Origin: CAZWKX01 sp964614095
GTDB lineage: Bacteria; Actinomycetota; Acidimicrobiia; Spongiisociales; UBA11373
Reading direction: 5' to 3'
NCBI GenBank assembly: GCA_964614095.1
Contig: CAZTJO010000012.1
Coordinates: 1 to 52,299, forward strand
DNA length: 52,299 nucleotides
The notes beneath the pieces are model-generated. The model searched no databases. It had not been told where the DNA came from and worked only from the letters and a program-made list of their open reading frames with translations. Positions 8,897 through 17,902 of this stretch are shown in pieces. How positions within the stretch are numbered: the first letter of the stretch is position 1; every line of letters starts with the position of its first letter. A program made the position numbers and the translations under genes.

Positions 8897-9283
8897 CTAG
8901 TTGTCCCTCATGCCGAAGGCAAAGGGCAGGATCTCAGCCAGCGTGTGCTCCACAGGGCCATCTGGGCCGTCGACGATCACCCGCTCCACACCGAACTCCG
9001 CCATGAGCTGCCTGCAGTTGCCACACGGGTAGAAGGCTTCTTCGACGTCAAGACAGGTGACAACAATGGAATCCAACTTTTTGACCCCCGCGGTGACGGC
9101 AGCGGCGATGGCGCTGCCCTCAGCGCAGATTGTCGAGCCGTAGGCGACGTTCTCCACGTTTGCGCCCGCGTAGTGAGAACCGTCGGCAGCGATGGCCACG
9201 GCCCCGACGTGGAATCCCGAATACGGCGCGTGAGCGTTAGCGGCGGCGGCCCGAGCTTCAGCGATCAGGTCTTTGGTGCTCAT
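8897..9283 (-). CDS. cdd: cytidine deaminase
   Basis: A 128-residue homotetrameric-type cytidine deaminase converting (deoxy)cytidine to (deoxy)uridine. The zinc site is complete: CAEGSAI (Cys and catalytic Glu) and PCGNCRQ (two Cys). The PYSGFHVGAVAIAADG substrate strand and GANVENVAYGSTICAE are standard. It overlaps the ftsY stop by ATGA and is coupled to it. It supplies uridine to the phosphorylase/UPRT operon at 3758-6793. Confidence 0.95.
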   Translation of the reverse strand: MSTKDLIAEARAAAANAHAPYSGFHVGAVAIAADGSHYAGANVENVAYGSTICAEGSAIAAAVTAGVKKLDSIVVTCLDVEEAFYPCGNCRQLMAEFGVERVIVDGPDGPVEHTLAEILPFAFGMRDN

Positions 9284-10278
9284 GCCTCTCCCAGCAGGGC
9301 GTCGACAAATGTCTCAGCATCAAAGTGAAGCAGATCCTCAACCCTCTCACCGACTCCCACCAGCTTCACCGGGATGCCCAGCTCGTGCTCGATGGCCACC
9401 GCGATGCCTCCCCGTGCGGTCCCATCGAGTTTGGAGACGGCGATGCCGGTCACGCCGACGGCCTGGGTGAAAGCCCGGGCCTGAGCTATCCCGTTTTGGC
9501 CGGTGGTGCCGTCGAGCACCAGCAGCACCTCGTCCACCGTGCCGGCCTCCCGCCCCAGCACCCGCACCAGCTTGCCGAGTTCGTCCATCAGGTTGCGCTT
9601 GTCGTGCAGACGGCCCGCGGTATCGACGATGAGCACACCTTTCCCGCGTGCCTGCGCCGCCTGCAGGGCGTCGAAAGCCACCGCGGCCGGGTCGCCTCCC
9701 GGCCGGCCCGAAACAATGTCGAGCGATAGCCGCTGCGCCCAGGCCTGCAGCTGCTCGGTGGCGGCGGCCCGAAACGTGTCGGCGGCGGCCAGCAGCGGAG
9801 ACAGGCCCTCTGCCTCCAGAAGCGCGGCCAACTTGGCAATCGTCGTCGTCTTGCCCGAGCCGTTCACGCCCACAACGACCACAACGGCGGGTCGGCTCCG
9901 GAGAATCAGCGAACGGTCGCGCCCGGCGAACACATCGATCAGTTCCTGCCGCAGCGCCCGACGCGCCGAGCCGGCGTCATCCGGAGTAATCGCCCGCACC
10001 CGCTCGACGATCGCCGTTGCGGCCGCCACACCCACATCGGCGGCCACCAGCACCTCCTCCATCTCGGTCCAGAACGTATCGTCGGTGCTGCGGAGAAAGA
10101 GGCCGGAGAGCCGGCCGCCGAGAGCACGGCGTGTCCTGGCGAGCCCTTCGGCAATGTCGGAGGGAATCGTGGGGGCGTCACGGCGTATGTCGGTGCCCAC
10201 CCGGTGGCGACGGCGCAGCAACAAGAAGACGAGCACCAGAAGAGCCAGCGCGGCGGCTGCAACAACCCCGACCAGCAT
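9280..10278 (-). CDS. ftsY: SRP receptor FtsY
   Basis: A 332-residue FtsY, the membrane receptor for SRP-ribosome complexes. A hydrophobic N-terminal helix (about 2-21) followed by RRRHR anchors it, instead of the long acidic A domain of E. coli. The NG domain follows: P-loop GVNGSGKTTTIAKL (from 137), the ADTFRAAATEQL signature, DTAGR and SKLDGTARGGI. The start is ATG at 10278 with GAGGAGG upstream. It follows smc by 20 bases, the actinobacterial arrangement. Confidence 0.95.
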   Translation of the reverse strand: MLVGVVAAAALALLVLVFLLLRRRHRVGTDIRRDAPTIPSDIAEGLARTRRALGGRLSGLFLRSTDDTFWTEMEEVLVAADVGVAAATAIVERVRAITPDDAGSARRALRQELIDVFAGRDRSLILRSRPAVVVVVGVNGSGKTTTIAKLAALLEAEGLSPLLAAADTFRAAATEQLQAWAQRLSLDIVSGRPGGDPAAVAFDALQAAQARGKGVLIVDTAGRLHDKRNLMDELGKLVRVLGREAGTVDEVLLVLDGTTGQNGIAQARAFTQAVGVTGIAVSKLDGTARGGIAVAIEHELGIPVKLVGVGERVEDLLHFDAETFVDALLGEA

Positions 10279-10298
10279 CCAAGCCTCCTCGATGGCGC

Positions 10299-13200
10299 CT
10301 AGACCTTAGTGAGCCGCTTGGCCAGCACACGGGAGGTCTCTCCTGGCTCCATCGTCACCCCGTAGAGAATGTCGGCAGCTTCCATGGTGTTCTGCTGATG
10401 GGTCACGATCACCAGCTGCGACGTCTCGCGCAGCGTACCCACGAGGCGGACGAACCGGCGCAGATTGGAATCGTCGAGAGCGGCCTCCACTTCGTCCAGC
10501 ACATAGAACGGGCTGGGACGAGCCCGAAACACGGCAAAGAGGAACGCCAAGGCGGCCAGCGAGCGCTCGCCCCCGCTGAGCATGCCGAGCCGCCCGATCT
10601 TTTTCCCCATGGGCTGAATATGGATCTCCACCCCGCTGTTGAGGGGGTCGTCGCCGTCGGTCAGCGACAGCCGGCCCCGACCGCCCGGGAACAACAGGCC
10701 CACGTTCTCCTCGAAGTAGCGCGCCACTTCTTCGGCCGCCTCCTTGAACAGGCGCCCTATCTCCTCATCCAGCGCGGAGAGCACCTTGCGCAGGTCACGT
10801 CGTGAGGCCTCGAGATCGGCCAGCTGACCCTCGAGGAACTCGGCACGTGCCGCCAGCTCCTTGTACTCGGCGGCGGCCAGCGGATTGACCGGCCCGAGAC
10901 GCTTCAGCTGCGCCTCCAGAGACGCCAGGTGCTCCTCGGCAGTGGTGTCCTCAGCCATCTCCGGCTGTGGTGCAGCCAGCGCCGTGTCCTCGTCACAATC
11001 GACGTCGCGGCGCAGCCCTTCGGCAACCGATTCGGTGCGCACCCGGAGCTCGGCGGCCTCGACCGCGAGCGACGAAAGCTCCTCGCGCACCTCTTCCACG
11101 ATCTTTTCAAGCTCGGCCCTACGGCCGTGGATACCTTCGAGCCGCTTGTCGTCGATGCCACTGCGCCGGCGCAGATCGCGCTGACGCTCCCGCAGGGCCT
11201 CCAGATGCCTCCGGCTTACCTCAAGCGCCCGGAGGGCACGTTCCTCGATCTCGGCCAAGTGCTCGATGTCGGCGCTGCTCACCCGCTGCTCGGATAGGTC
11301 GTTCAGCAGCCGGTACACCTCATCTAGCCGGCTCTCGAGCAGGTGACGCCGCTCGGTGGCCGCGGCCAGTGCCGCCGCCGCCTCTTCTCGGGAGCAGCGC
11401 GCCGATTCCCTCCTGGCCGCCACGTCCTCACGGCGGCGGGCGAGCGATTCCCAGGCCGCCTGCCGAGCCGCCTCCTCACCCTGGAATCCATCGAGCTGCG
11501 GACGGAGACCGGCCAGCCTCTCGGCGCGGACCACGGCCGCCTCGGCGAGAGCGGCCCGGCGGGCATCCAGACGGCCCATTTCCGCCTCCACCTCGGCCAC
11601 ATCCCGCTCCAGACGATGCAGCTTCGCTGCGGCCTGGGCAAGCCGCTCCTCGACCGAGGCGGCGACGGTTTCTGCCTGGGCGGCAGCGGCAACCGCGGTG
11701 TCGCGTCCGCGCATCGCGGCACGGAATCGGCTCTGTGCCCGCGAGGCTTCGATCTCGGCACGCTCGAGGCCGACCCGCGCCGATTCGAGCGCAGCGGGGC
11801 CGGCCCTCTCCGGATGTGCCGCCCGCACTCCGTACGAGGTCACCAGATCGCCATCGGAAGTGACCGCACGCACCTCCGGGTGCCGCTGCACCAGCGACCA
11901 GGCGGCCGACCATCCCTCGACGAGCACAACATCGCCCAGTAGCGTCGCCGCCAGCCCGGTGTCGGCCTCTGCTCCCAACACGTCGACGAGGGCCTCCGCG
12001 CCGGCCTCGGCGGCAACGGCTGGCGCCGCCGGCTTTGTCCCTTCGGCAACAACAAAGGCAATGCCGCCGAATCCGGCCGACTTGAGTGCCGAGGTCGAGG
12101 CGGCAATGACCTCAGCGTCCTCGGCCGCCAGAGCTTCACTCCATGGGCCCAGAGCCGCCTCCACCCCGGCGGCGTAGGCGGCCGGTACATCCAGACGAGC
12201 GAGAACGGGGCCGACCACTCCGGGAAGCCTCTCGGCCCGGCGACGCGCCTCGGGATCACCGATTCCGGCCATGGCGGCCTCCAGGGCTTCAACCCGCGCC
12301 CGGGCCGCCGCCTCCCCCACACGGGCTTCGGACAGCTCACCCGCGGCCGATTCGAGCGCCACCTCCTCTTGCAGGCGGCGTTCCCTTGCCCGCTCCCGAG
12401 CCTGCAGGGCCGGGCCGGCCTCAGCGTCTGCGGCCCCATGCTCGGAGCGAAGACGGTCCATCTCGCCGTGGTCCTCTGCGATGCGGTCCGCCACAACACG
12501 GCGTCTCTCCTCGATAGCCACAACCTCGCCCTCGTCGCGGGAGGCGGAAGACTCCAGAGCGGCCAGATCTCCGCGCAGGGTCGCGGCCACCCCTTCGGCG
12601 GGCAGCTGTCCCTGTTCGGTCAAAGAGCGCTCCTCGTCGGCAAGCCCCCGCATACTCACCTCGTAACGCTCCGCCATCTCGCGGGCGGCGCGCTCCTCGC
12701 CCACGGCCGCAGCGATGCGGGCCCGGAGGTCCTCCCGCTCCTCCTCCAAATCGGTGCGCCGCTGCCCGGCCCCCTCCAGCCGGTTCTGGAGCCCAGACCG
12801 GCGCTCCCGGGCCACCATGGCGATCCGCCGCAAGCGCTCGTTGATGGTCTCGAGGCGGGCTGCGCCCGATGTGTCCCTCTGCAGGGCCCTCCCGGTCTCT
12901 CCGGCCTCCTCCTGTAGCGACAAAAGAGAAGCCCTGATCTCGGCCAGTTCGGTCATAGCCTCGCCAAGGCGGGCTTCGCCGGCCGAAGTGGCGGCGGCGA
13001 CGGCATCCCTTCGCTCGGCAAGCTTCCCGACCTCCCGACCACCGATCCACAGCCGGAGCGCACGCCACTCTGCCAGCGCGGCATCACGACGATCTGCCGC
13101 CCGCGCCTGGCGCTTCAGCGGCCGCATACGCCGCTGCTGCTCGGAAAGCAGGTCTTGAAGCCGCCGAACATCGACATCGGTCGCCTCCAGCCGGCGCAAC

Positions 13201-13730
13201 GATCGATCTCGCCGCTGGCGGTGCTTGACGACGCCGGCGGCCTCCTCGATCACGGTCCGATGCTCGTCGGCTCCTGCATTGAGGATTGCGTCCACCCTGC
13301 CCTGGCCCACGATGACATGCTGGTGGCGACCCACACCGCTGTCGGCAAGCAATTCTTGAATGTCGAGGAGACGGCAGGAGGTCCCGTTGATCTCATAGTC
13401 GGAGGTTCCGTCGCGATAGAGACGCCTCGTGACGGTGACGTCGGCGAGATCGAGCGGAAGCATGCCATCGCAGTTGTCGAACGTCAGCGAGACCTCGGCC
13501 CGTCCTAGAGGGGGCCGGAGCGCGGTGCCGGCGAAGATGACTTCGTCCATTCGCTGCGTGCGCAGAAGACGGGTTGCCTGGGAACCCATGACCCAGGCAA
13601 CAGCATCGACGATGTTCGATTTGCCCACGCCGTTTGGGCCGACAACGACTGTGACCCCGGGCTCACAATCGAGGCGGGTTCGATCGGCAAAGGATTTGAA
13701 GCCGACGAGGGTGAGTGTCTTCAGATGCAA
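10299..13730 (-). CDS. smc: chromosome segregation ATPase SMC
   Basis: A 1143-residue SMC. N-terminal Walker A GPNGVGKSN (from 31), two long coiled coils rich in Glu/Arg/Ala, a hinge around 500-640 (GVVGPVLARLDVPAAYAAGVE), then the C-terminal signature LSGGERSLAALAFLFA (from 1051) and Walker B YVLDEVEAALDD. It loads as a ring on DNA to compact and segregate chromosomes; no scpA/scpB is in the window. The start is TTG at 13730, directly before HLKTLTLVGFKSFADRT where the family begins. A minus-strand TAGCCT lies ten bases upstream. Confidence 0.96.
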   Translation of the reverse strand: MHLKTLTLVGFKSFADRTRLDCEPGVTVVVGPNGVGKSNIVDAVAWVMGSQATRLLRTQRMDEVIFAGTALRPPLGRAEVSLTFDNCDGMLPLDLADVTVTRRLYRDGTSDYEINGTSCRLLDIQELLADSGVGRHQHVIVGQGRVDAILNAGADEHRTVIEEAAGVVKHRQRRDRSLRRLEATDVDVRRLQDLLSEQQRRMRPLKRQARAADRRDAALAEWRALRLWIGGREVGKLAERRDAVAAATSAGEARLGEAMTELAEIRASLLSLQEEAGETGRALQRDTSGAARLETINERLRRIAMVARERRSGLQNRLEGAGQRRTDLEEEREDLRARIAAAVGEERAAREMAERYEVSMRGLADEERSLTEQGQLPAEGVAATLRGDLAALESSASRDEGEVVAIEERRRVVADRIAEDHGEMDRLRSEHGAADAEAGPALQARERARERRLQEEVALESAAGELSEARVGEAAARARVEALEAAMAGIGDPEARRRAERLPGVVGPVLARLDVPAAYAAGVEAALGPWSEALAAEDAEVIAASTSALKSAGFGGIAFVVAEGTKPAAPAVAAEAGAEALVDVLGAEADTGLAATLLGDVVLVEGWSAAWSLVQRHPEVRAVTSDGDLVTSYGVRAAHPERAGPAALESARVGLERAEIEASRAQSRFRAAMRGRDTAVAAAAQAETVAASVEERLAQAAAKLHRLERDVAEVEAEMGRLDARRAALAEAAVVRAERLAGLRPQLDGFQGEEAARQAAWESLARRREDVAARRESARCSREEAAAALAAATERRHLLESRLDEVYRLLNDLSEQRVSSADIEHLAEIEERALRALEVSRRHLEALRERQRDLRRRSGIDDKRLEGIHGRRAELEKIVEEVREELSSLAVEAAELRVRTESVAEGLRRDVDCDEDTALAAPQPEMAEDTTAEEHLASLEAQLKRLGPVNPLAAAEYKELAARAEFLEGQLADLEASRRDLRKVLSALDEEIGRLFKEAAEEVARYFEENVGLLFPGGRGRLSLTDGDDPLNSGVEIHIQPMGKKIGRLGMLSGGERSLAALAFLFAVFRARPSPFYVLDEVEAALDDSNLRRFVRLVGTLRETSQLVIVTHQQNTMEAADILYGVTMEPGETSRVLAKRLTKV

Positions 13731-13740
13731 TGGTCGATCC

Positions 13741-13746
13741 AGGCTA
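13741..13746 (-). promoter_or_regulatory. candidate -10 box for smc
   Basis: TAGCCT on the minus strand, ten bases before the smc TTG. Transcription would start within a few bases of the start codon. No -35 is evident. Confidence 0.3.
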
Positions 13747-13772
13747 TCACTCGTGAATCACACGCGTGACAT

Positions 13773-14102
13773 TCACATTCTGATCTCGAACGACGAGTAG
13801 CGCTCATCGAGCCCTGCCTCGGTCTCGATGCACGACAAGACACGGGCACCCGGGGGCCCGGTGCGCACGTAGGAGACCACATCGGCCACGGTCTCCTTGT
13901 CACCCTGGACGAACGCCTCTACACGCCCGTCAGGCAGATTGCGCACCCACCCGGCTGCGCCGAGCCGCAGCGCCTCCGACAGCACCGACCAGCGGAACCC
14001 CACACCCTGAACCCGGCCGCTCACAATAAGGTGTCGTGCCTCCAAGGTCAGACTCCGATCCCGGCGGTGTACCTGAACACCGCCTCGAGGCCCTGCGGGC
14101 AC
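13773..14102 (-). CDS. acyP: acylphosphatase
   Basis: Acylphosphatase, hydrolysing carboxyl-phosphate bonds. The active-site loop SGRVQGVGFRW supplies the phosphate-binding Arg, and AAGWVRNLPDGRVEAFVQGD contains the catalytic Asn. The GTG start at 14102 has a good GGGGGA upstream and gives 109 residues; TTG at 14045 would give the more usual 90. It lies between mutM and smc as in mycobacteria. Confidence 0.9.
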   Translation of the reverse strand: MPAGPRGGVQVHRRDRSLTLEARHLIVSGRVQGVGFRWSVLSEALRLGAAGWVRNLPDGRVEAFVQGDKETVADVVSYVRTGPPGARVLSCIETEAGLDERYSSFEIRM

Positions 14103-14160
14103 GGCAATCCCCCGGCGGCCACCCCCCGCTCTCGGGCTCCCGGACAGAACATCAGCTGCC

Positions 14161-14985
14161 TCATCTCTGACATTCGGGACAGTAGTGGGCGCTTCGCTGC
14201 CGGATGACAGTGCGCCGGATCACGGCACCGCAGCGCCGGCAGGGATCACCGTCGCGGCCGTAGGCGTGCAGCCGGCCGAGGTATTCGCCGGCGCGGCCGT
14301 CCGGGAGGAGATAGGCGAGATCGCCCAGACTGGTGCCGCCATAGCGCAGCCCCGCTTCGAGCACCGGCCGCACCGCCCGGCGCAGCGCCCTCACCTCTGC
14401 GTGGGACAGCGAGCCCGCTTGCCGGTCGGGGCGCAGACGGGCCCGGAACAGCACTTCGTCGGCATAGATGTTCCCCAGACCGGCAAGGACCTGCTGATCG
14501 AGCAGCACGGCCTTCAGCGGGGCGCTGCGGCCGGAGAGAACATCGGCAAGCTCATCGACCGATGGAAGCGCCTCGAGTGCATCGGGGCCCAGATGCGCCC
14601 CCGGTCCCTCCTGCAGCTCTCCGGCGGTCAGCACGGCGGTGAAGCCGAAGGTCCTCGGATCGACAAAACGCACATCAGGTCGGCGGCGCAGCCTCACCAA
14701 AACTCGAGTGTGCCCCTCGGCATCCGACTCGCCCACGGCCAGGCGACCCGACATGCCTAGATGCATCACCCAGATACGACCGTCGTCGAGAGGAAACAGC
14801 AGGAGCTTGCCGTGTCGATCGGCGGCTTCTATACGTCTGCCGACGAGAAGGGCGGCAAAGTCGGAGCCGGGCGGCTGCCGACGCACCATACGCTCGTGCC
14901 TCACCTCGGTGTCATCGACAACGGCGCCGGAGAGGACCGGCTCCAGGTGACGGCGAGTTAGCTCAACCTCCGGAAGCTCAGGCAT
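14161..14985 (-). CDS. mutM: formamidopyrimidine-DNA glycosylase (Fpg/MutM)
   Basis: A 274-residue Fpg that removes 8-oxoguanine and nicks the abasic site. It starts MPELPEVELTRRHLEP, with the catalytic Pro and Glu right after Met, has DRHGKLLLFPLDDG and WVMHLGMSGRL, and the helix-two-turn-helix LDQQVLAGLGNIYADEVLF. It ends in an intact zinc finger: CRRCGAVIRRTVIRQRSAHYCPECQ. It overlaps the end of rnc by eight bases. Confidence 0.96.
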   Translation of the reverse strand: MPELPEVELTRRHLEPVLSGAVVDDTEVRHERMVRRQPPGSDFAALLVGRRIEAADRHGKLLLFPLDDGRIWVMHLGMSGRLAVGESDAEGHTRVLVRLRRRPDVRFVDPRTFGFTAVLTAGELQEGPGAHLGPDALEALPSVDELADVLSGRSAPLKAVLLDQQVLAGLGNIYADEVLFRARLRPDRQAGSLSHAEVRALRRAVRPVLEAGLRYGGTSLGDLAYLLPDGRAGEYLGRLHAYGRDGDPCRRCGAVIRRTVIRQRSAHYCPECQR

Positions 14986-15658
14986 TGACGTCGTCGGGCA
15001 CCATGAGAAGCGCCCGGCGTGCCGCCTCTTGCTCGGCCCGCTTCTTCGAGGTGCCCATGCCGTGCCCTAGTTCGCTCTCGCCGTCGCCCACCGACGCGGT
15101 GAAGACGCGGGCGTGCTCCGGGCCGCCGGCCCGAACCGAGTACTCCGGATACCGTCCCGTTCTGGCGAGCACCTCTTGGAGCCGGGTCTTGTAGTCGTGT
15201 TCTCCCGGAGAGGTGATGCGATCAGCGATGAGCGGCTCCCAGTGCAGCAAAATCACGCGGCGGGCCTCATCGAGGCCTCCATCGAGGTAGAGGGCTCCCA
15301 GGATCGCCTCCATGGTGTCGGCGAGGATCGACGCCTTTCGCCGTCCTCCGGCCTGCTCTTCGCCGCTCCCGAGCCTCACCGCGGCGCCGACATCGATGCT
15401 GCGAGCCACCTCCACCAGTGACGCCCGATTCACCAGCGAGACCCGCACCTTCGTCATCTCACCCTCATCCAGATCGGAATGGTCGAACAGGGCCGCGGTT
15501 ACCACAAAAGTGAGCACTGCATCACCGAGGAACTCGAGGCGTTCGTTGGATGCTTCCGGTGTCCGCGAGCGATGGCTCAGCGCCCGCCGCAGCAGATCCC
15601 GCTCCTTGAACGTGTAACCCAGTCTCTCCTCGAGTTCGCTGCGCTCGGCTTCAGCCAC
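14978..15658 (-). CDS. rnc: ribonuclease III
   Basis: A 226-residue RNase III. The endonuclease signature is SNERLEFLGDAVL, with DTMEAILGALYLDGG carrying the second metal-binding acidic cluster. A double-stranded-RNA-binding domain follows from about residue 155 (DYKTRLQEVLARTGRYPEYS and GMGTSKKRAEQEAARRAL). It processes rRNA and structured RNAs. The GTG start at 15658 overlaps the plsX end by eight bases. Confidence 0.95.
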   Translation of the reverse strand: MAEAERSELEERLGYTFKERDLLRRALSHRSRTPEASNERLEFLGDAVLTFVVTAALFDHSDLDEGEMTKVRVSLVNRASLVEVARSIDVGAAVRLGSGEEQAGGRRKASILADTMEAILGALYLDGGLDEARRVILLHWEPLIADRITSPGEHDYKTRLQEVLARTGRYPEYSVRAGGPEHARVFTASVGDGESELGHGMGTSKKRAEQEAARRALLMVPDDVNA

Positions 15659-16634
15659 GCCGCACTCCTTCCTCGATCATGTCGACGAGGCCCTGCTCGG
15701 CTCCCTCCGCCGCCATCCGAAGGGCGTTGGCGATCGCCACCCGCGAAGAGGATCCGTGCCCGATGACCACGGTACCCCGCACTCCAAGGAGATGCGCACC
15801 ACCGTATGCCTCCGGGTCGAGCTTCCGCCGCACTTCGAGAAGATACGGAAGCACGACGGCAACGGCATCCTGCACTTCCGGCTCGCTAGGCGCCTCGAGA
15901 GCATCGGCGACCATACGCCCCACCGAGCGGGCCGTCGCCTCGACCGTCTTGAGCAGCACATTGCCGGTGAATCCGTCGGTGACAATGACGTCGGCTCTGC
16001 CCTCTCCCAGATCGCGTCCCTCGACGTTGCCGACAAAGGTGATCGGGGCGGCCTCAAGCGCCGTGTAGGCGTCTCTCTCGAGGTCTCGCCCCTTGCCCGC
16101 CTCCTCGCCGATGTTCAGAAGACCGACACGCGGATTGTCAACACCGAGGTGGACCCGGGCAAACACTGAGCCCATGACTGCGAACTGAGCCAGGTGTTTT
16201 GCCCCGACTTCCAGGTTGGCCCCGGCGTCCAGAACCACAACCGGGCTGTCGGCGGGAATGATGGTGGCGATTGCCGGGCGCGACACGCCGCCGATGCGCC
16301 CGATGATGATGGCAGCGGCTGCCAGCGCCGCCCCAGTCGAGCCCGCCGAGACCATGCCGGAGACCTCACCGTTGGCAACCAGGCGGGCGGCAACCGTCAC
16401 CGACGCCCGCTTCTTGCGACGGATGGCCGCAGAAGGGGACTCTTCCATGGTGATGATCTCAGGGCCATCGACAACGGGAAGATCAAGGTGCTCCTCGTCG
16501 AGGATGCGGCCGATCACCGCGGAGTCGCCAACAAGAACGACGTCGACCCCGGCAGCTGCGGCATCGCCCGCTCCCAGCACGGTTTGAAGCGGCGCCAGGT
16601 CGCCGCCCATGGCGTCGAGGGCAATACGGGCCAT
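15651..16634 (-). CDS. plsX: phosphate acyltransferase PlsX
   Basis: A 327-residue PlsX, making acyl-phosphate from acyl-ACP for phospholipid synthesis. The family starts at MARIALDAMGGDLAP, fixing ATG 16634 over a longer frame; AGSTGAALAAA and VTDGFTGNVLLKTVEA are characteristic. It directly follows rpmF (10-base gap), the conserved rpmF-plsX pairing. Confidence 0.94.
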   Translation of the reverse strand: MARIALDAMGGDLAPLQTVLGAGDAAAAGVDVVLVGDSAVIGRILDEEHLDLPVVDGPEIITMEESPSAAIRRKKRASVTVAARLVANGEVSGMVSAGSTGAALAAAAIIIGRIGGVSRPAIATIIPADSPVVVLDAGANLEVGAKHLAQFAVMGSVFARVHLGVDNPRVGLLNIGEEAGKGRDLERDAYTALEAAPITFVGNVEGRDLGEGRADVIVTDGFTGNVLLKTVEATARSVGRMVADALEAPSEPEVQDAVAVVLPYLLEVRRKLDPEAYGGAHLLGVRGTVVIGHGSSSRVAIANALRMAAEGAEQGLVDMIEEGVRRG

Positions 16635-16644
16635 CAGCGAGCCT

Positions 16645-16818
16645 TCAGCTCGGAAGGATCTCCCGGCCCTCATACGTCCCACATTCCGGGCAGGCCCGGT
16701 GCGGGAGCTTGGCGGCACCGCACTGGGGGCAGGGCGTGGTCCGTGGCGTACTCACCTTCCAGTGCGCTTTCCGCTGCCGGGTCCGGGAGCGGGACATTTT
16801 CTTTTTCGGGACGGCCAT
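16645..16818 (-). CDS. rpmF: 50S ribosomal protein L32
   Basis: A 57-residue L32 found by translating the gap between plsX and the YceD gene. It starts MAVPKKKMSRSRTRQRKAHW and carries two CxxC pairs (CPQC and CPEC), the zinc-binding form of L32. The start is ATG at 16818 and the stop at 16645-16647. It lies 24 bases after the YceD gene, the classic yceD-rpmF-plsX order. Confidence 0.95.
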   Translation of the reverse strand: MAVPKKKMSRSRTRQRKAHWKVSTPRTTPCPQCGAAKLPHRACPECGTYEGREILPS

Positions 16819-16842
16819 GGCACGTCTTTCTAGGTCTCGGCG

Positions 16843-17334
16843 TCAAGGTTCTAGCAGATGACGAAGAACTGCAAAGGGTGATGCAGGCTCGTCGTCGTGC
16901 CCCGGGCAGGAGCCAGTATTCAAGTCGGCACCGCACGTAGTGCAAAGTCCGCGGCAGTCGGGACGACACAGTGGCAGCAGCGGCAGCGCCAGTACAACGG
17001 CGTCCCGCAGAGGCGCCTCCAGGTCGACCTCAACCCCGTCGAGGGGGTAATCACCGTCATCACCGAGCAGCTCGGCGACATTCACCGCCACCGATTCGCA
17101 CCACTCGACAAGGCAACGGTTGCAGGTGTAACGCACCACCGCCTCCGCCCGGCCTTTGGCAAACACTCCCCCCGAAGTCCCTTCAAGCGTCAGCTCGGCC
17201 GACACCGGCGTCTCAGTATCAATACGCGCCGAATCGAGAGCCCAGTCGACAAGACCGGCAACGTGTACCGAACGGCGCCGACCTGGTTCCCGGAGAAGGT
17301 CACCGATGGCGAGACAGAAATGCGAACCCGGCAC
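16843..17334 (-). CDS. YceD / DUF177 family protein
   Basis: A 163-residue DUF177 (YceD) protein, associated with 23S rRNA metabolism and always near rpmF. It has CNRCLVEWC in the middle and a C-terminal CRPDCRGLCTTCGADLNTGSC, giving many paired Cys that suggest metal binding. I place the start at GTG 17334 (VPGSHFCLAIGDLLREPG), matching family length; the frame runs upstream to 17667 but that part is the shadow of the coiled-coil gene. It follows that gene by 25 bases. Confidence 0.85.
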   Translation of the reverse strand: MPGSHFCLAIGDLLREPGRRRSVHVAGLVDWALDSARIDTETPVSAELTLEGTSGGVFAKGRAEAVVRYTCNRCLVEWCESVAVNVAELLGDDGDYPLDGVEVDLEAPLRDAVVLALPLLPLCRPDCRGLCTTCGADLNTGSCPGHDDEPASPFAVLRHLLEP

Positions 17335-17359
17335 GGGCCGATTGTATCGGGGCGGGCGC

Positions 17360-17902
17360 TCAGGCCTTCGCGCCGTCGCCGCCCTCTGCGGGGATACCGC
17401 GCTGGCGGGCCTGATGCAGCTCGGCTCGCGCCCGCCGAACCTGTGCCAGCAGATCGGCCAGCACGGTCTCCGTCTCTTCGAGGGCCTTTTCGCTGAAGTC
17501 CTCCGCTTCGAGACGAATGCGGGTGGCCTCACCTTCGGCGTGCCTGATGAGGGAGTTGGCCTCCTCGACCGCCTCCTTGACGATGTAGGACTCCGCCACA
17601 AGCTCGTCGGAGCGCGCCCGCGCCCGCTCCAGCATCTCGCGAGCCTTCTCGTTGGTGCGGGCGACAAACGTTTCCCGCTCGCGCACCATCCACCTGGCCG
17701 CCCTCAGCTCGTCGGGCAGCTCGTCACGAAGGCGGTACAGCATCGCCAGCGCCTGCTCACGATCGAGCATGACACTCGAGGAAAGCGGCACGGTGCGCGC
17801 CCCCTCTACGGCCAGCAGGAGATCGTCGACGATCTCCTGGAGATCGCCAAGAGTAGGCGGCACTTCCATGGCCTCTTCTTCGTTGAGCTTTTCATCACTC
17901 AT
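17360..17902 (-). CDS. SepIVA-like (DivIVA-related) coiled-coil protein
   Basis: A 180-residue protein, mostly alpha-helical from residue 90 on (KAREMLERARARSDELVAES and onward). The N-terminal part (EGARTVPLSSSVMLDREQAL, then LRDELPDELRAARWMVRERE) resembles, from memory, the start of mycobacterial SepIVA (Rv2927c), and the locus is the same: between yceD/rnc and coaD. SepIVA is a DivIVA-related septum factor. It is shorter than the mycobacterial protein (about 245), lacking part of the coiled coil. The C-terminus is GGDGAKA. Confidence is high for a DivIVA-like coiled coil, moderate for SepIVA function. Confidence 0.7.
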   Translation of the reverse strand: MSDEKLNEEEAMEVPPTLGDLQEIVDDLLLAVEGARTVPLSSSVMLDREQALAMLYRLRDELPDELRAARWMVRERETFVARTNEKAREMLERARARSDELVAESYIVKEAVEEANSLIRHAEGEATRIRLEAEDFSEKALEETETVLADLLAQVRRARAELHQARQRGIPAEGGDGAKA

